From contig CANQAV010000006.1 in the NCBI GenBank assembly GCA_947589425.1, positions 1-64,000 of the forward strand: DNA of 64,000 bases, written 5' to 3'. The notes beneath the pieces are model-generated. The model was not told the origin of the DNA, did no database searches, and saw only the letters and a list, made by a program, of their open reading frames with translations. The stretch comes from Candidatus Gastranaerophilales bacterium (lineage in GTDB: Bacteria; Cyanobacteriota; Vampirovibrionia; Gastranaerophilales; Gastranaerophilaceae). Made by a program: the position numbers and the translations under genes. Positions 56,278 through 64,000 of the stretch are shown here, piece after piece (the first letter of the stretch is position 1; every line of letters begins with the position of its first letter).

Positions 56278-57345
56278 ATGCAGACCTTTGACGTAAAAAA
56301 TGCATTAAAATCTAACAGGCAGATGTACAAAAAATTTACTTTGCAAAATATCGACACCGCAAAGAACTTTTTGTCATACGCAAATACTTCCTCAAAACCT
56401 GAAACAGAATATTATAATGACCCGAAGAAAAAGAAAAAAGGCAAAATATTTAAATTTTCCGTGCTTGCCGTTTCAATAATTACAATAGGAACGCTTCTTT
56501 TGAAAGGTAAGGCATCAAAACCGTTAAATGAAGCCCTTGAAAAATTTAACATTAAAGATTTAAAAGAGCTTGATTTGGGACATAAATTTTCAAATTTTAT
56601 AAGCAACGTCGTTAATGTAAAAGATGACATAAACGACAGATGTATGGCAAAATTTAAAGATATTCCCGTTCTCAATTTCCCGACAAAAGTCGCTCAATGG
56701 ATTAAAGGTGTTTACAAAAAAGGGATTTCTTCCGCCATGAAACCAAAATATGAAAATGCGTTTAATTCTCTTAAAAAAGCGGGATATAACGGTGAATTAA
56801 TCGAATTTGACAAGTGGTATGAAAATATTAACAACGCCTTTTATCAAAGATTTCAGCTAAAAGATAACAGAATAACAAACAATCTTTTTAATAAAAATTT
56901 CTTTAAAACAATGAGTTCTTCAAATATTGCGGACGGAAAAATTAAAGATATTATTGAACACGAACTTATTAAGACACCCGAAAACGCATCAGAAGCACTT
57001 CAGAAAGCAATTAAAGAATATAACGGAGTACAGCATATACTTCTGCCAAAATTAAGAGATGTTAACTGCGGAAGCGCAATAACCGACTTGTTTACAATTA
57101 TTGCTTCAATAGGCGGTTTATCGGCTGCAGCTGTTACTGCCGATAATAAAGAAGAAAGAAAATCGATTTTAATTGATTTCGGTATTCCACTTTTAACAAC
57201 ACTTGGCGCTACAACATTTGCAACCGTCAAGTGTATAAGCGGTGCCCGTTCGCTTCTTTTTGGTCTTGCAACGGGTCAAATCGCAAAACTTGCCGCTAAA
57301 AAAATAAATCAAACAAGCGAAAACAAAAAAGAAATAATTACATAA
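56278..57345 (+). CDS. Unknown membrane protein
   Basis: A 355-residue protein without a recognised domain. A basic stretch (DPKKKKKGKIFK, ~50-61) precedes a membrane helix (FSVLAVSIITIGTLLL). A long soluble helical region (~90-260) follows, then two more hydrophobic segments near 275-290 (LFTIIASIGGLSAAAV) and 305-340 (IPLLTTLGATTFATV, SLLFGLATGQIAKLA). I prefer the ATG at 56278; the frame can start at a TTG at 56257. No Shine-Dalgarno. It lies 41 bases after the glycine-zipper gene and ends at a strong terminator, so the two probably form one unit. Confidence 0.6.
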   Translation: MQTFDVKNALKSNRQMYKKFTLQNIDTAKNFLSYANTSSKPETEYYNDPKKKKKGKIFKFSVLAVSIITIGTLLLKGKASKPLNEALEKFNIKDLKELDLGHKFSNFISNVVNVKDDINDRCMAKFKDIPVLNFPTKVAQWIKGVYKKGISSAMKPKYENAFNSLKKAGYNGELIEFDKWYENINNAFYQRFQLKDNRITNNLFNKNFFKTMSSSNIADGKIKDIIEHELIKTPENASEALQKAIKEYNGVQHILLPKLRDVNCGSAITDLFTIIASIGGLSAAAVTADNKEERKSILIDFGIPLLTTLGATTFATVKCISGARSLLFGLATGQIAKLAAKKINQTSENKKEIIT

Positions 57346-57378
57346 AAAAATGCGCATCTTAAACGATGCGCATTTTTT
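57344..57378. terminator. Bidirectional terminator between 56278 gene and ferredoxin
   Basis: A-run, stem TGCGCATC (57351-57358), loop TTAAAC, stem GATGCGCA (57365-57372), T-run of six. Symmetrical A and T tracts allow use by the convergent ferredoxin gene. Confidence 0.9.
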
Positions 57379-57390
57379 ATAAATTAATTG

Positions 57391-57570
57391 TTATTCGCTA
57401 ACCGTAATAACGCTAACAGGGCAAGCATCCGCAGCATCTTTAACGCAATCTTCGTTGCCTGCAATATTTGCATCATTAACAACACAAACATCTTCTACTT
57501 TAAATACATCTGAGCAGAATGATTCGCAAGCGCCGCAACCGATACATCCGTCTTCAATAACAACTTTCAT
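57391..57570 (-). CDS. Single-cluster 4Fe-4S ferredoxin
   Basis: A 59-residue ferredoxin. It starts MKVVIEDGCIGCGACESFC, giving C9-x2-C12-x2-C15, and the fourth ligand is C50 in DACPVSVITVSE. This is the one-cluster Thermotoga/Desulfovibrio-type layout, with extra Cys (19, 29, 42) where those ferredoxins have a disulfide. A GGAGAT site precedes the ATG. It is a low-potential carrier, a plausible donor to the flavodiiron protein or fermentative oxidoreductases. Monocistronic, with its own terminator. Confidence 0.93.
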   Translation of the reverse strand: MKVVIEDGCIGCGACESFCSDVFKVEDVCVVNDANIAGNEDCVKDAADACPVSVITVSE

Positions 57571-57644
57571 GTGTCATCTCCTTAAATAAGTTATACAAAA
57601 ATAAGTATATAGAAAAATACAAATTTTTACAAGCAGATTATTAA

Positions 57645-59087
57645 CTAAGGTTTATAGTTTGAAATAATTATGTCTTTGTTAATCATTCCCGACTCAAAAA
57701 GCAGTTGAGATTGAGAAATGTTATATTTAATAACGGCATTAACATATTCAATTCTCGCCTGTGTCATCTGACTTTGTGCCTGTATAACATCAAGCAGAAT
57801 TCCCTTCCCGCTGTTAAACCTAAGCATTGCAAGCTTAACCGATGCATTTGAATATTCGACTCTCTGTTTTGTAATTTCTATTTCTTTAAGGTTAAATTGC
57901 GTGGTAGAAAGTGCTTCAACAAGCTGTTGTTCAATATTTCTTAATTTATTTTGAAATTCAAGCACTTTTGTCTTAATTTTTTCTTTTTGGGCTTTTATTT
58001 TGGTAACAGTTCCCCAGATAAGGTTTTCTCCCGGCGCCCAGGTGACATAGCCCGCTACAATATAGTTAGGGCGAATGTTATAGTTAAGAGTACCTTGAAA
58101 CTGTTCCTGGAAATTAATCAGAGGTTTTGGGATAAAATCAGTAACATAGATATTTTTAATTTGTTTTTCATAAGAAATTAAATCGGAATAACCTTTTAAA
58201 TCTTCTCTGTTATTAAGAGCAAGCTTAAAATAGTCCTCAATATTTAAGTTTTCATCAACAAGTTTCATTTGATTAATTTCATTTTCAAAAGGCATAAGAG
58301 CGGTTTCAACTTCAATACCCATAATGTTTGAAAGCCTTGTCTGATAAAGTCTGAAGGTGTTAAGCGCATTAAGCAGGCTGACTTTTGCCTGAGCAGATTC
58401 GTTTTGAGAGCGAATTACATCAAATTTCGTACCAAAACCCGATTTTTCAAGTTTTTTTGCAAGCTCAAGCTGGGCATTTCGCTCAATCAGATTTCTCAAA
58501 TATATTTCTATATTTAATTTAGCCCTCAAAAGCTCAAAATAATAACGTGTTGTTAAATATATCGTTTCGCTCATCGTATAGTTAAATTGATGTTTTTTAG
58601 CTTTTGAAAAATATTTTTTCGCTTTTGCTTCAAAAATCTGGCGTCCGCCTTCGGTTAGGCGGTGTTCGGCGGTGATATTGACGGATAAAGCGGTTTCATG
58701 GATAACATCTCTCAATACACCGCCGACAAGGATTTGCCCGCTATAGTCCGCAATATATGAAGTTGTACCCAATGTCGGTAAGAAATTAGACAGAGCATTT
58801 TGATATTCATATTTTGAACTCAAATAGTTATGATTATCAATTTGTATATCAAAATTGTTTTGAAGCGCAACATCAATACACTCATCCAAACTCACAACAA
58901 CATATTCGTTTTCAATCTGCTCTTTGATATATTTTTCAATATTAATATCGCTGATATATTTTTCGCAAAATTCGCTCAATGTACACTCTTTTTTATCGCC
59001 GAATTCGATTGGTTTATCTAAAAGCGTATCTTTTGCAAAGGCAAAATTAAAAAGAAAAATCACTAAAATTACAGATACAAATCGCAT
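57645..59087 (-). CDS. TolC-family outer-membrane channel protein
   Basis: A 480-residue exported OEP/TolC-type protein. Signal peptide ~1-18. Two outer-membrane efflux repeats are visible: VVSLDECIDVALQNNFDIQI (about 50-69) starts the first, and LAKKLEKSGFGTKFDVIRSQ and MLRFNSGKGILLDVIQAQSQ are the paired helical hairpins typical of TolC (x-SG-x-G-x-x-D-V). Long amphipathic helices lie between. Likely forms the outer conduit for efflux or type I secretion; no membrane-fusion or inner-membrane partner is adjacent. No Shine-Dalgarno. Confidence 0.9.
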   Translation of the reverse strand: MRFVSVILVIFLFNFAFAKDTLLDKPIEFGDKKECTLSEFCEKYISDINIEKYIKEQIENEYVVVSLDECIDVALQNNFDIQIDNHNYLSSKYEYQNALSNFLPTLGTTSYIADYSGQILVGGVLRDVIHETALSVNITAEHRLTEGGRQIFEAKAKKYFSKAKKHQFNYTMSETIYLTTRYYFELLRAKLNIEIYLRNLIERNAQLELAKKLEKSGFGTKFDVIRSQNESAQAKVSLLNALNTFRLYQTRLSNIMGIEVETALMPFENEINQMKLVDENLNIEDYFKLALNNREDLKGYSDLISYEKQIKNIYVTDFIPKPLINFQEQFQGTLNYNIRPNYIVAGYVTWAPGENLIWGTVTKIKAQKEKIKTKVLEFQNKLRNIEQQLVEALSTTQFNLKEIEITKQRVEYSNASVKLAMLRFNSGKGILLDVIQAQSQMTQARIEYVNAVIKYNISQSQLLFESGMINKDIIISNYKP

Positions 59088-59093
59088 TCATAT

Positions 59094-59099
59094 ATTTTA
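59094..59099 (-). promoter_or_regulatory. Possible -10 box, leaderless start of TolC-like gene
   Basis: TAAAAT on the reverse strand ends 6 bases before the ATG; no ribosome binding site. Confidence 0.45.
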
Positions 59100-59184
59100 T
59101 TGAATGATAAATAAGATAATAATATCTTTATCGGCTAATACTTTTGTGATAGATTATTATTGAAATTATAAAAAAGGAAACATT

Positions 59185-61794
59185 ATGACTCAAACAACCG
59201 ACAAAGAACTTGCAAGCGTATATAATGCAAGAGAAACGGAAAAAGAAATATATAAGTTTTGGGAAGATAATAACTGCTTTAAGGCGGATTCATCTTCCGA
59301 AAAAGAGCCTTATTCAATTGTTATACCTCCGCCGAATGTTACCGGAGTATTGCATATGGGTCATGCACTTGACGGGACTTTACAGGATATTTTAATCCGC
59401 TATAACAGAATGCTCAACAAAGAAGTTCTCTGGATGCCCGGATGCGACCATGCGGGTATAGCAACGCAAAACGTTATTGAAAAAAATCTTGCAAAAGAAG
59501 GTTTGAGCCGTTTTGATTTGGGAAGAGATAAATTTATCGAAAAAACATGGGAGTGGGCAAACGACCACAAAAACAGAATTTTGGAACAATTTAAGCTTTT
59601 AGGCGCAAGTTTTGATCTTTCAAGAAAAAGATTTACTTTAGACAAAGGCTGTTCGGATGCCGTTAAAAAAGTATTTGTCGATTTATATAACAAAGGGCTG
59701 ATATATAGAGGAAGTTATATCGTAAACTGGTGTCCCAGATGCCAAAGCGCAATATCAGACATTGAAACAAACTACGAAGAACAAGAAGGACATCTTTGGG
59801 AAATTTCATACGCACTTAAAGACACAATGGGCGCAATCGTAATTGCAACGACAAGACCCGAAACAATGTTCGGCGATGTTGCGATTGCAGTAAACCCGAG
59901 CGACTATAAATATAAAGATTTAATCGGCACAAGCTGTGTTATGCCTTTAACGGGAAGAGTAATTCCGATTATTGCCGACGAATATGTTGATAAATCCTTC
60001 GGTACGGGCGCACTTAAAATCACTCCCGCACATGACCCGAACGACTTTGAAGTAGGTTTAAGACACAACCTGCCTCAAATTAAAGTTATTGACGAAAAAG
60101 GCAATATGATGTCAAACGAGTTTGTTCCTCCTCAGCTTCAAGGGTTAACAAGAGAAGAGGCACGTGAAAAAACCGTTAAAATGCTTGAAGAAAATCAGGT
60201 TTTGGTAAGAGTAACAAAACATAAACACAATGTAGGCACATGCCAAAGATGCTCGACAACAATCGAGCCATTGTTATCAAGACAGTGGTTTGTTAAAATG
60301 AAACCTCTGGCAGAGCCTGCAATTGAAGCGGTAAAATCAGGCAAAATTAAATTCATTCCTCAAAGATGGGAAAAAAATTATCTTATGTGGATGGAAAACA
60401 TTCGTGACTGGTGTATTTCACGACAGCTCTGGTGGGGACACCAAATTCCCGCATATTATCATAACGAAACGGGAGAAATGGTTGTAGCTCTTGAAAATCC
60501 CGACCCCAAAAATTATACCCAGGATAAAGATGTGCTTGATACTTGGTTTTCATCAGGCTTATGGTCTTTTGAAACAATGGGCTGGCCTGATACCAATTGT
60601 GCGGACTATAAGAAATTTTATCCAACAAATACGCTTGTAACGGGATTTGACATAATTTTCTTCTGGGTTGCAAGAATGATAACAATGGGGCTTGAATTTA
60701 CAAAAAAACCGCCATTTTCTACCGTATTTATACACGGACTTATAAGAGATGAACACGGGCAGAAAATGTCAAAATCAAAAGGGAATACGATTGACCCCGT
60801 TGATTTAATTGAAAAATACGGATGCGATGCCCTGAGGTTTACTCTTACGTATTTGTGCACCTATGGCGGACAGGACATTAAAATAAGCGATGAAAAATTT
60901 GAATTTGGAAGAAATTTCTCAAATAAAATATGGAATGCTTCAAGATATGTTTTAATGAATATAACAAAAAGCCAAAAAGAGCTTGAACTCGACTTTGATA
61001 ATCTTACGATTGCGGACAAATGGATTTTAAACGAACTTAATGAAACAATTAAAGGGGTTAATGAAAATCTTGAAAGCTATAGAATAGGCGAAGTTGCGGG
61101 GCAATTGTACGACTTTTTCCGCTCAAAATATTGCGATTGGTATGTTGAATTATCAAAAATCGAAAAAAACGAAGCGGTTTTGGTTTATGTTTTAGCACAA
61201 TTTTTAAAACTTCTTCACCCGATTATGCCTCATATTACAGAGGCTGTTTGGCAAAAGATGCCTCAAATTAAAGAAAGTAAAGCGATTTTAAAAGCGAACT
61301 ATCCTAAATATCTTCCCGAACTTAAATTTGAAGAAGATTCCAAAAAAATGGAAACGGTTTTTGAAACAATAAAAGCCCTGAGAAATGCAAGAGCGGAATT
61401 TAATATCCCGTTGGGCTCTAAAATTGATATTGTTCTTGATAAAAACGAGGATTTATATTCTCAAATTATTCCCTATCTTAACCGCCTTGCAAAAGTGGGA
61501 GCCGTTAAATTTGAAAAAGACTGCAATATTCCAAAAAGCGCATACTGCAATGTTTTAGATACAAAAATTACAATTCCTCTTGAAGATTTAATTGATTTAA
61601 AACAGGAAATTGCCCGTCAGAATAAAAAAGCGGAAAAATTAATCACAGAGCTTAAATCCGTTGAAGGAAGATTAAATAACGACAAATTTACCTCTTCCGC
61701 TCCGGAAGACGTTGTTCAAAAAACAAAAGAACGCAAAGACGAATTAACAAAAGAAATTGCTTTAATCAAAGAAACGATTAAAAAATTATCCTAA
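59185..61794 (+). CDS. valS: Valine-tRNA ligase
   Basis: An 869-residue class I synthetase charging tRNA-Val. The HIGH-type motif reads HMGH in PPPNVTGVLHMGHALDGT; the editing domain has TTRPETMFGDVAIAVNP; a tryptophan-rich block is NWCPRCQSAISDIE; the KMSKS loop is GQKMSKSKGNTIDP. The C-terminal coiled-coil arm (about 800-869) is complete. AAAAGGAAAC precedes the ATG. It ends in a 9-base overlap with the convergent GT2 gene. Confidence 0.97.
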   Translation: MTQTTDKELASVYNARETEKEIYKFWEDNNCFKADSSSEKEPYSIVIPPPNVTGVLHMGHALDGTLQDILIRYNRMLNKEVLWMPGCDHAGIATQNVIEKNLAKEGLSRFDLGRDKFIEKTWEWANDHKNRILEQFKLLGASFDLSRKRFTLDKGCSDAVKKVFVDLYNKGLIYRGSYIVNWCPRCQSAISDIETNYEEQEGHLWEISYALKDTMGAIVIATTRPETMFGDVAIAVNPSDYKYKDLIGTSCVMPLTGRVIPIIADEYVDKSFGTGALKITPAHDPNDFEVGLRHNLPQIKVIDEKGNMMSNEFVPPQLQGLTREEAREKTVKMLEENQVLVRVTKHKHNVGTCQRCSTTIEPLLSRQWFVKMKPLAEPAIEAVKSGKIKFIPQRWEKNYLMWMENIRDWCISRQLWWGHQIPAYYHNETGEMVVALENPDPKNYTQDKDVLDTWFSSGLWSFETMGWPDTNCADYKKFYPTNTLVTGFDIIFFWVARMITMGLEFTKKPPFSTVFIHGLIRDEHGQKMSKSKGNTIDPVDLIEKYGCDALRFTLTYLCTYGGQDIKISDEKFEFGRNFSNKIWNASRYVLMNITKSQKELELDFDNLTIADKWILNELNETIKGVNENLESYRIGEVAGQLYDFFRSKYCDWYVELSKIEKNEAVLVYVLAQFLKLLHPIMPHITEAVWQKMPQIKESKAILKANYPKYLPELKFEEDSKKMETVFETIKALRNARAEFNIPLGSKIDIVLDKNEDLYSQIIPYLNRLAKVGAVKFEKDCNIPKSAYCNVLDTKITIPLEDLIDLKQEIARQNKKAEKLITELKSVEGRLNNDKFTSSAPEDVVQKTKERKDELTKEIALIKETIKKLS

Positions 61795-62487
61795 ACGAAT
61801 TTTTATAACATTGAGCAGGGCTTCAAAAAATATAGCCTTGCTCATTTTTGATTTTCCGAATTTTCTGTCCTCAAAAACTATCGGAAATTCTTTTATTTTT
61901 GCATTATTTTTAAATGCTTTATACTTCATTTCAACCTGAAAAGAATATCCTTTGGAAATAATTGAATTTAAATCAATTTTATCCAAAATTTCTTTCTTCC
62001 AGCCGTTAAATCCGCCTGTTAAATCGTGTATGGGGACACCTAAAACCAATCTTGAATATAAAGAGCCCCCTTTTGAAATTAATGTCCTTAAAAATGACCA
62101 GCCGACGCTGTATCCCCCTTTTATATTTCTTGAGCCTATTACAACATCAAAATCATTCAAATATTCAAACATCAAAGGAAGATATTTAGGGTCATGTGAA
62201 AAATCCGCATCTAATTCGACAAAACAATCAAACCCTTTTTCAATTCCAAACTTAAACCCGTCAATATATGCACTTGCAAGCCCGAGCTTGGAAGGTCTTT
62301 TTAAAAGGAAAAGATTGCTGTAATATCCTTTAAGTTCTTCTATTTTATCTGCCGTTTTGTCTGTTGAAGAGTCATCTACAACAAGGATTGAAAAAAAATC
62401 GGCATTTAAAACCTCGTTGATTTTTTTAATCAAGGGCTCAATGTTTTCAATTTCATTGTATGTTGGAATTACGATTAAAGTATTCAT
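61786..62487 (-). CDS. GT2 polyprenol-phosphate sugar synthase-like enzyme
   Basis: A 233-residue family 2 glycosyltransferase of the dolichol-phosphate mannose synthase group. It starts LIVIPTYNEIENIEPLIKKI; the metal motif is DAD in FVELDADFSHDPKYL; then VIGSRNIKGGY, RTLISKGGSLYSRLVLG and DLTGGFNGWKKEIL, the DPM1-like signature. No C-terminal membrane helices, so it resembles the soluble class III DPM synthases. Likely makes a lipid-linked sugar for envelope glycans or protein glycosylation. No Shine-Dalgarno; divergent from sdaAB. Confidence 0.9.
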   Translation of the reverse strand: MNTLIVIPTYNEIENIEPLIKKINEVLNADFFSILVVDDSSTDKTADKIEELKGYYSNLFLLKRPSKLGLASAYIDGFKFGIEKGFDCFVELDADFSHDPKYLPLMFEYLNDFDVVIGSRNIKGGYSVGWSFLRTLISKGGSLYSRLVLGVPIHDLTGGFNGWKKEILDKIDLNSIISKGYSFQVEMKYKAFKNNAKIKEFPIVFEDRKFGKSKMSKAIFFEALLNVIKIRLG

Positions 62488-62494
62488 TGACTAT

Positions 62495-62500
62495 ATTGTA
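62495..62500 (-). promoter_or_regulatory. Possible -10 box, leaderless start of GT2 gene
   Basis: TACAAT on the reverse strand ends exactly 7 bases before the ATG; no ribosome binding site. Confidence 0.5.
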
Positions 62501-62559
62501 CACCCGAATAAAAATATAAAGATTAAGTTAAATTTTTTTTACAAACAAATTAAATATTG

Positions 62560-62565
62560 TAGAAT
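62560..62565 (+). promoter_or_regulatory. -10 and -35 boxes for sdaAB, leaderless
   Basis: TAGAAT ends 6 bases before the ATG, and TTTACA (62538-62543), a 5/6 match to TTGACA, lies 16 bases upstream. No ribosome binding site. Confidence 0.5.
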
Positions 62566-62571
62566 ATAAGT

Positions 62572-63240
62572 ATGAACGAAGCATCAATACTTGATATTAT
62601 ATCACCCGTTATGGTAGGTCCGTCCAGCTCTCATACCGCAGGAGCGGTGCGACTCGGGCTTATTGCAAGAAATATACACGGAGAAAACATTAAAAAAGTT
62701 AAAATAATTCTCTATAATTCATATGCTCAAACAGGCGAAGGACACGGAACGGATAAAGGGCTGATTGCAGGTCTTTTGGGTTATAAACCCGACAGCACGA
62801 TTATAAAAGATATCTTTAACAGTCAGGATATGGTTAGTCTTGAATACAGATTTGAATTTCGGGAAAACTTTGCAAAACATCCAAATGCCGTTGATTTTAT
62901 TTTTGAAGACGATAATCCCATGACAATATCCGCACAAAGCATTGGCGGGGGCGAAATAAAAGTTTGCAAAATAAATGAATTTGATGTTAGTCTGGACGGA
63001 AAATTTAATTCCATTTTAATCGTTATGGGTGATAAACTTGGAGCAATCGCAAAAATAACCTCAATAATCCAAAAATACGGCGCAAATATAGCTACTCTTA
63101 ATTGCGACAGAAAAACAAGAGGACAAAACGCATCTCTTGTGATTTCTTTGGATAATGAAATATCAGCCGATGCGATTGAAGAAATAAAAAAAGAAATCAG
63201 CCCTCACCTTATAAGATACGTTAAAAAACTTGAATATTAG
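62572..63240 (+). CDS. sdaAB: L-serine dehydratase, beta subunit
   Basis: A 222-residue subunit of the oxygen-sensitive [4Fe-4S] L-serine deaminase, giving pyruvate and ammonia. The family start is ISPVMVGPSSSHTAGAVRLG; GEGHGTDKGLIAGLLGY and SIGGGEIKV follow; an ACT regulatory domain occupies ~145-222 (LIVMGDKLGAIAKITSIIQ). It is split from the alpha subunit, the Gram-positive/anaerobe layout. Alpha follows 7 bases later. Confidence 0.95.
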   Translation: MNEASILDIISPVMVGPSSSHTAGAVRLGLIARNIHGENIKKVKIILYNSYAQTGEGHGTDKGLIAGLLGYKPDSTIIKDIFNSQDMVSLEYRFEFRENFAKHPNAVDFIFEDDNPMTISAQSIGGGEIKVCKINEFDVSLDGKFNSILIVMGDKLGAIAKITSIIQKYGANIATLNCDRKTRGQNASLVISLDNEISADAIEEIKKEISPHLIRYVKKLEY

Positions 63241-63247
63241 GCACATT

Positions 63248-64000
63248 ATGACAATTAAAACTTTTGAAGAATTAAAAGAAACATGTATTAAAAATAACAC
63301 TGAAATCTGGCAGACAGCACAGCTTCAAGAAGCACAAATCCACGATATAACAGTCGAAGAATTCAGAGCAAGGGTTAATAAAACGCTAAGCGCCATGAAA
63401 GAAGCAATTAAAAACGGTATGGAAAGCTCTGTCCTGACAAACGGCAAAATGGGCGGTTTTGATTGCGCAAAGCAAAAAGAATATTACAAAAATAATCCCT
63501 GTATATACGGAAAACTCTATGAAAAAATATTGTGCTATTCTCTTGCAACATCTGAAGAAAATGCAAGAATGGGTCGTATTGCAGCATGCCCCACTGCGGG
63601 AGCATGCGGAATTGTGCCTTCCGTTATAATTTCAATGGGTGAAATATATAATATTGATAATGAAAAGCTTATTAATTCGCTTATAATAGCGGGTATCACG
63701 GGTCAAATCATCTCATTTAAGGTTAAGCCTTCGGGCGCAACGGCAGGCTGTCAAGCCGAATGCGGAAGCGCAAGTGCTATGGCGGCTGCTGCCATGGCAT
63801 ATTTATTTGATTGTGATACGGATAAAATTTTAAATTCATCAGCACTCGCACTCAAGAATATTCTCGGCTTAACGTGCGACCCCGTACGGGGCTTTGTTGA
63901 AGTTCCATGCATTAAAAGAAATCCCTTCATGGCGCTCCATGCCGCATCTGCTGTTGAAATGGCAAAAGCGGGAATTGTATCCGTCATTCCGATTGACGAT
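63248..64000 (+). CDS. sdaAA: L-serine dehydratase, alpha subunit (3' end outside window)
   Basis: The first 251 codons of the iron-sulphur catalytic subunit; the reading frame is open to the window end. The probable cluster cysteines are in AACPTAGACGIVPSV, GCQAECGSASAMAAAAMAY and LTCDPVRGFVEVPC, all in family order. Full-length proteins are about 290 residues, so roughly 40 residues are missing. The ATG is 7 bases after the sdaAB stop with AGG upstream. Supplies pyruvate from serine in an anaerobe. Confidence 0.93.
   Translation, partial: MTIKTFEELKETCIKNNTEIWQTAQLQEAQIHDITVEEFRARVNKTLSAMKEAIKNGMESSVLTNGKMGGFDCAKQKEYYKNNPCIYGKLYEKILCYSLATSEENARMGRIAACPTAGACGIVPSVIISMGEIYNIDNEKLINSLIIAGITGQIISFKVKPSGATAGCQAECGSASAMAAAAMAYLFDCDTDKILNSSALALKNILGLTCDPVRGFVEVPCIKRNPFMALHAASAVEMAKAGIVSVIPIDD

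Overview
The window looks like a chromosomal segment of an AT-rich, Gram-negative, strictly anaerobic bacterium. Envelope genes (CMP-Kdo synthesis, an OstA/LptD-like protein, Lgt, a TolC-like channel, signal-peptide beta-barrel candidates, family 8 glycosyltransferases) indicate an outer membrane with LPS. A flavodiiron protein, a single-cluster ferredoxin, an iron-sulphur L-serine dehydratase, ThyX and an oxygen-labile redox-disulfide (DUF1858) protein indicate an anaerobic, fermentative life. Together with the DUF151 nuclease, the LL-diaminopimelate-type aminotransferase, many TPR proteins and a small protein carrying a DTVSFG segment, this best fits the non-photosynthetic cyanobacterial sister group (Vampirovibrionia/Melainabacteria, order Gastranaerophilales). 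That assignment is an inference, not a proof. There is no sign of phage, transposon, CRISPR or plasmid genes, and gene density is very high.

Layout. 1-7.7 kb: partial tRNA-Leu, DUF1858 protein, DUF151 nuclease, acyl-CoA synthetase, flavodiiron protein, and sbcC/sbcD. 7.8-10.7 kb: three lineage-specific unknowns and a degenerate TrpD-like protein. 10.8-13.3 kb: rpsP, a DapL-like aminotransferase, a YkgJ cysteine-cluster protein and a secreted unknown. 13.3-23.3 kb is an envelope block: two divergent exported TPR proteins, kdsB, an OstA/LptD-like protein, an M23 murein hydrolase coupled to a 36-residue membrane protein, and a secreted multidomain phospholipase-D-type nuclease. 23.3-41.8 kb is mostly housekeeping: rplS, ylqF, rnhB, deoB, a PLP amino-acid decarboxylase, ligA, a SIMPL protein, a SWIM-SNF2 helicase, prfA, thyX, rpmE, lepA, nadB/nadC and gpmI. 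41.8-45.3 kb: two tandem GT8 glycosyltransferases, lgt and a TPR lipoprotein. 45.3-49.6 kb: infB-rbfA-truB-GerMN operon. 49.7-54.1 kb: MgtC, two peptide-type ABC permeases and a TPR protein. 54.1-64 kb: 5-formyl-THF cyclo-ligase, a HIT protein, two unknowns, a short ferredoxin, a TolC-like protein, valS, a GT2 glycosyltransferase and sdaAB/sdaAA (cut by the window end).

The most striking signal is the tandem GT8 pair. Both genes carry a long G run on the coding strand (G9 and G8) at exactly the same codon position (residues 282-284), just after the catalytic domain. In copy 1 the G9 run leads into a 38-residue basic tail. In copy 2 the G8 run is one base short. Restoring G9 gives a protein of exactly the same length (322 aa) and a gap-free 38-residue tail sharing about 14 residues with copy 1, with many codon differences that are synonymous only in that frame. 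This is what a slipped-strand, phase-variable surface-sugar switch looks like, with one copy caught in each state.

A second pattern is translation initiation. Many first genes of transcription units have a -10-like hexamer ending 5-7 bases before the start codon and no Shine-Dalgarno sequence, suggesting leaderless mRNAs, whereas genes inside operons mostly carry GGAGG-type sites. A third is the junctions between convergent genes: seven of ten have stop codons that abut or overlap with no room for a hairpin terminator.
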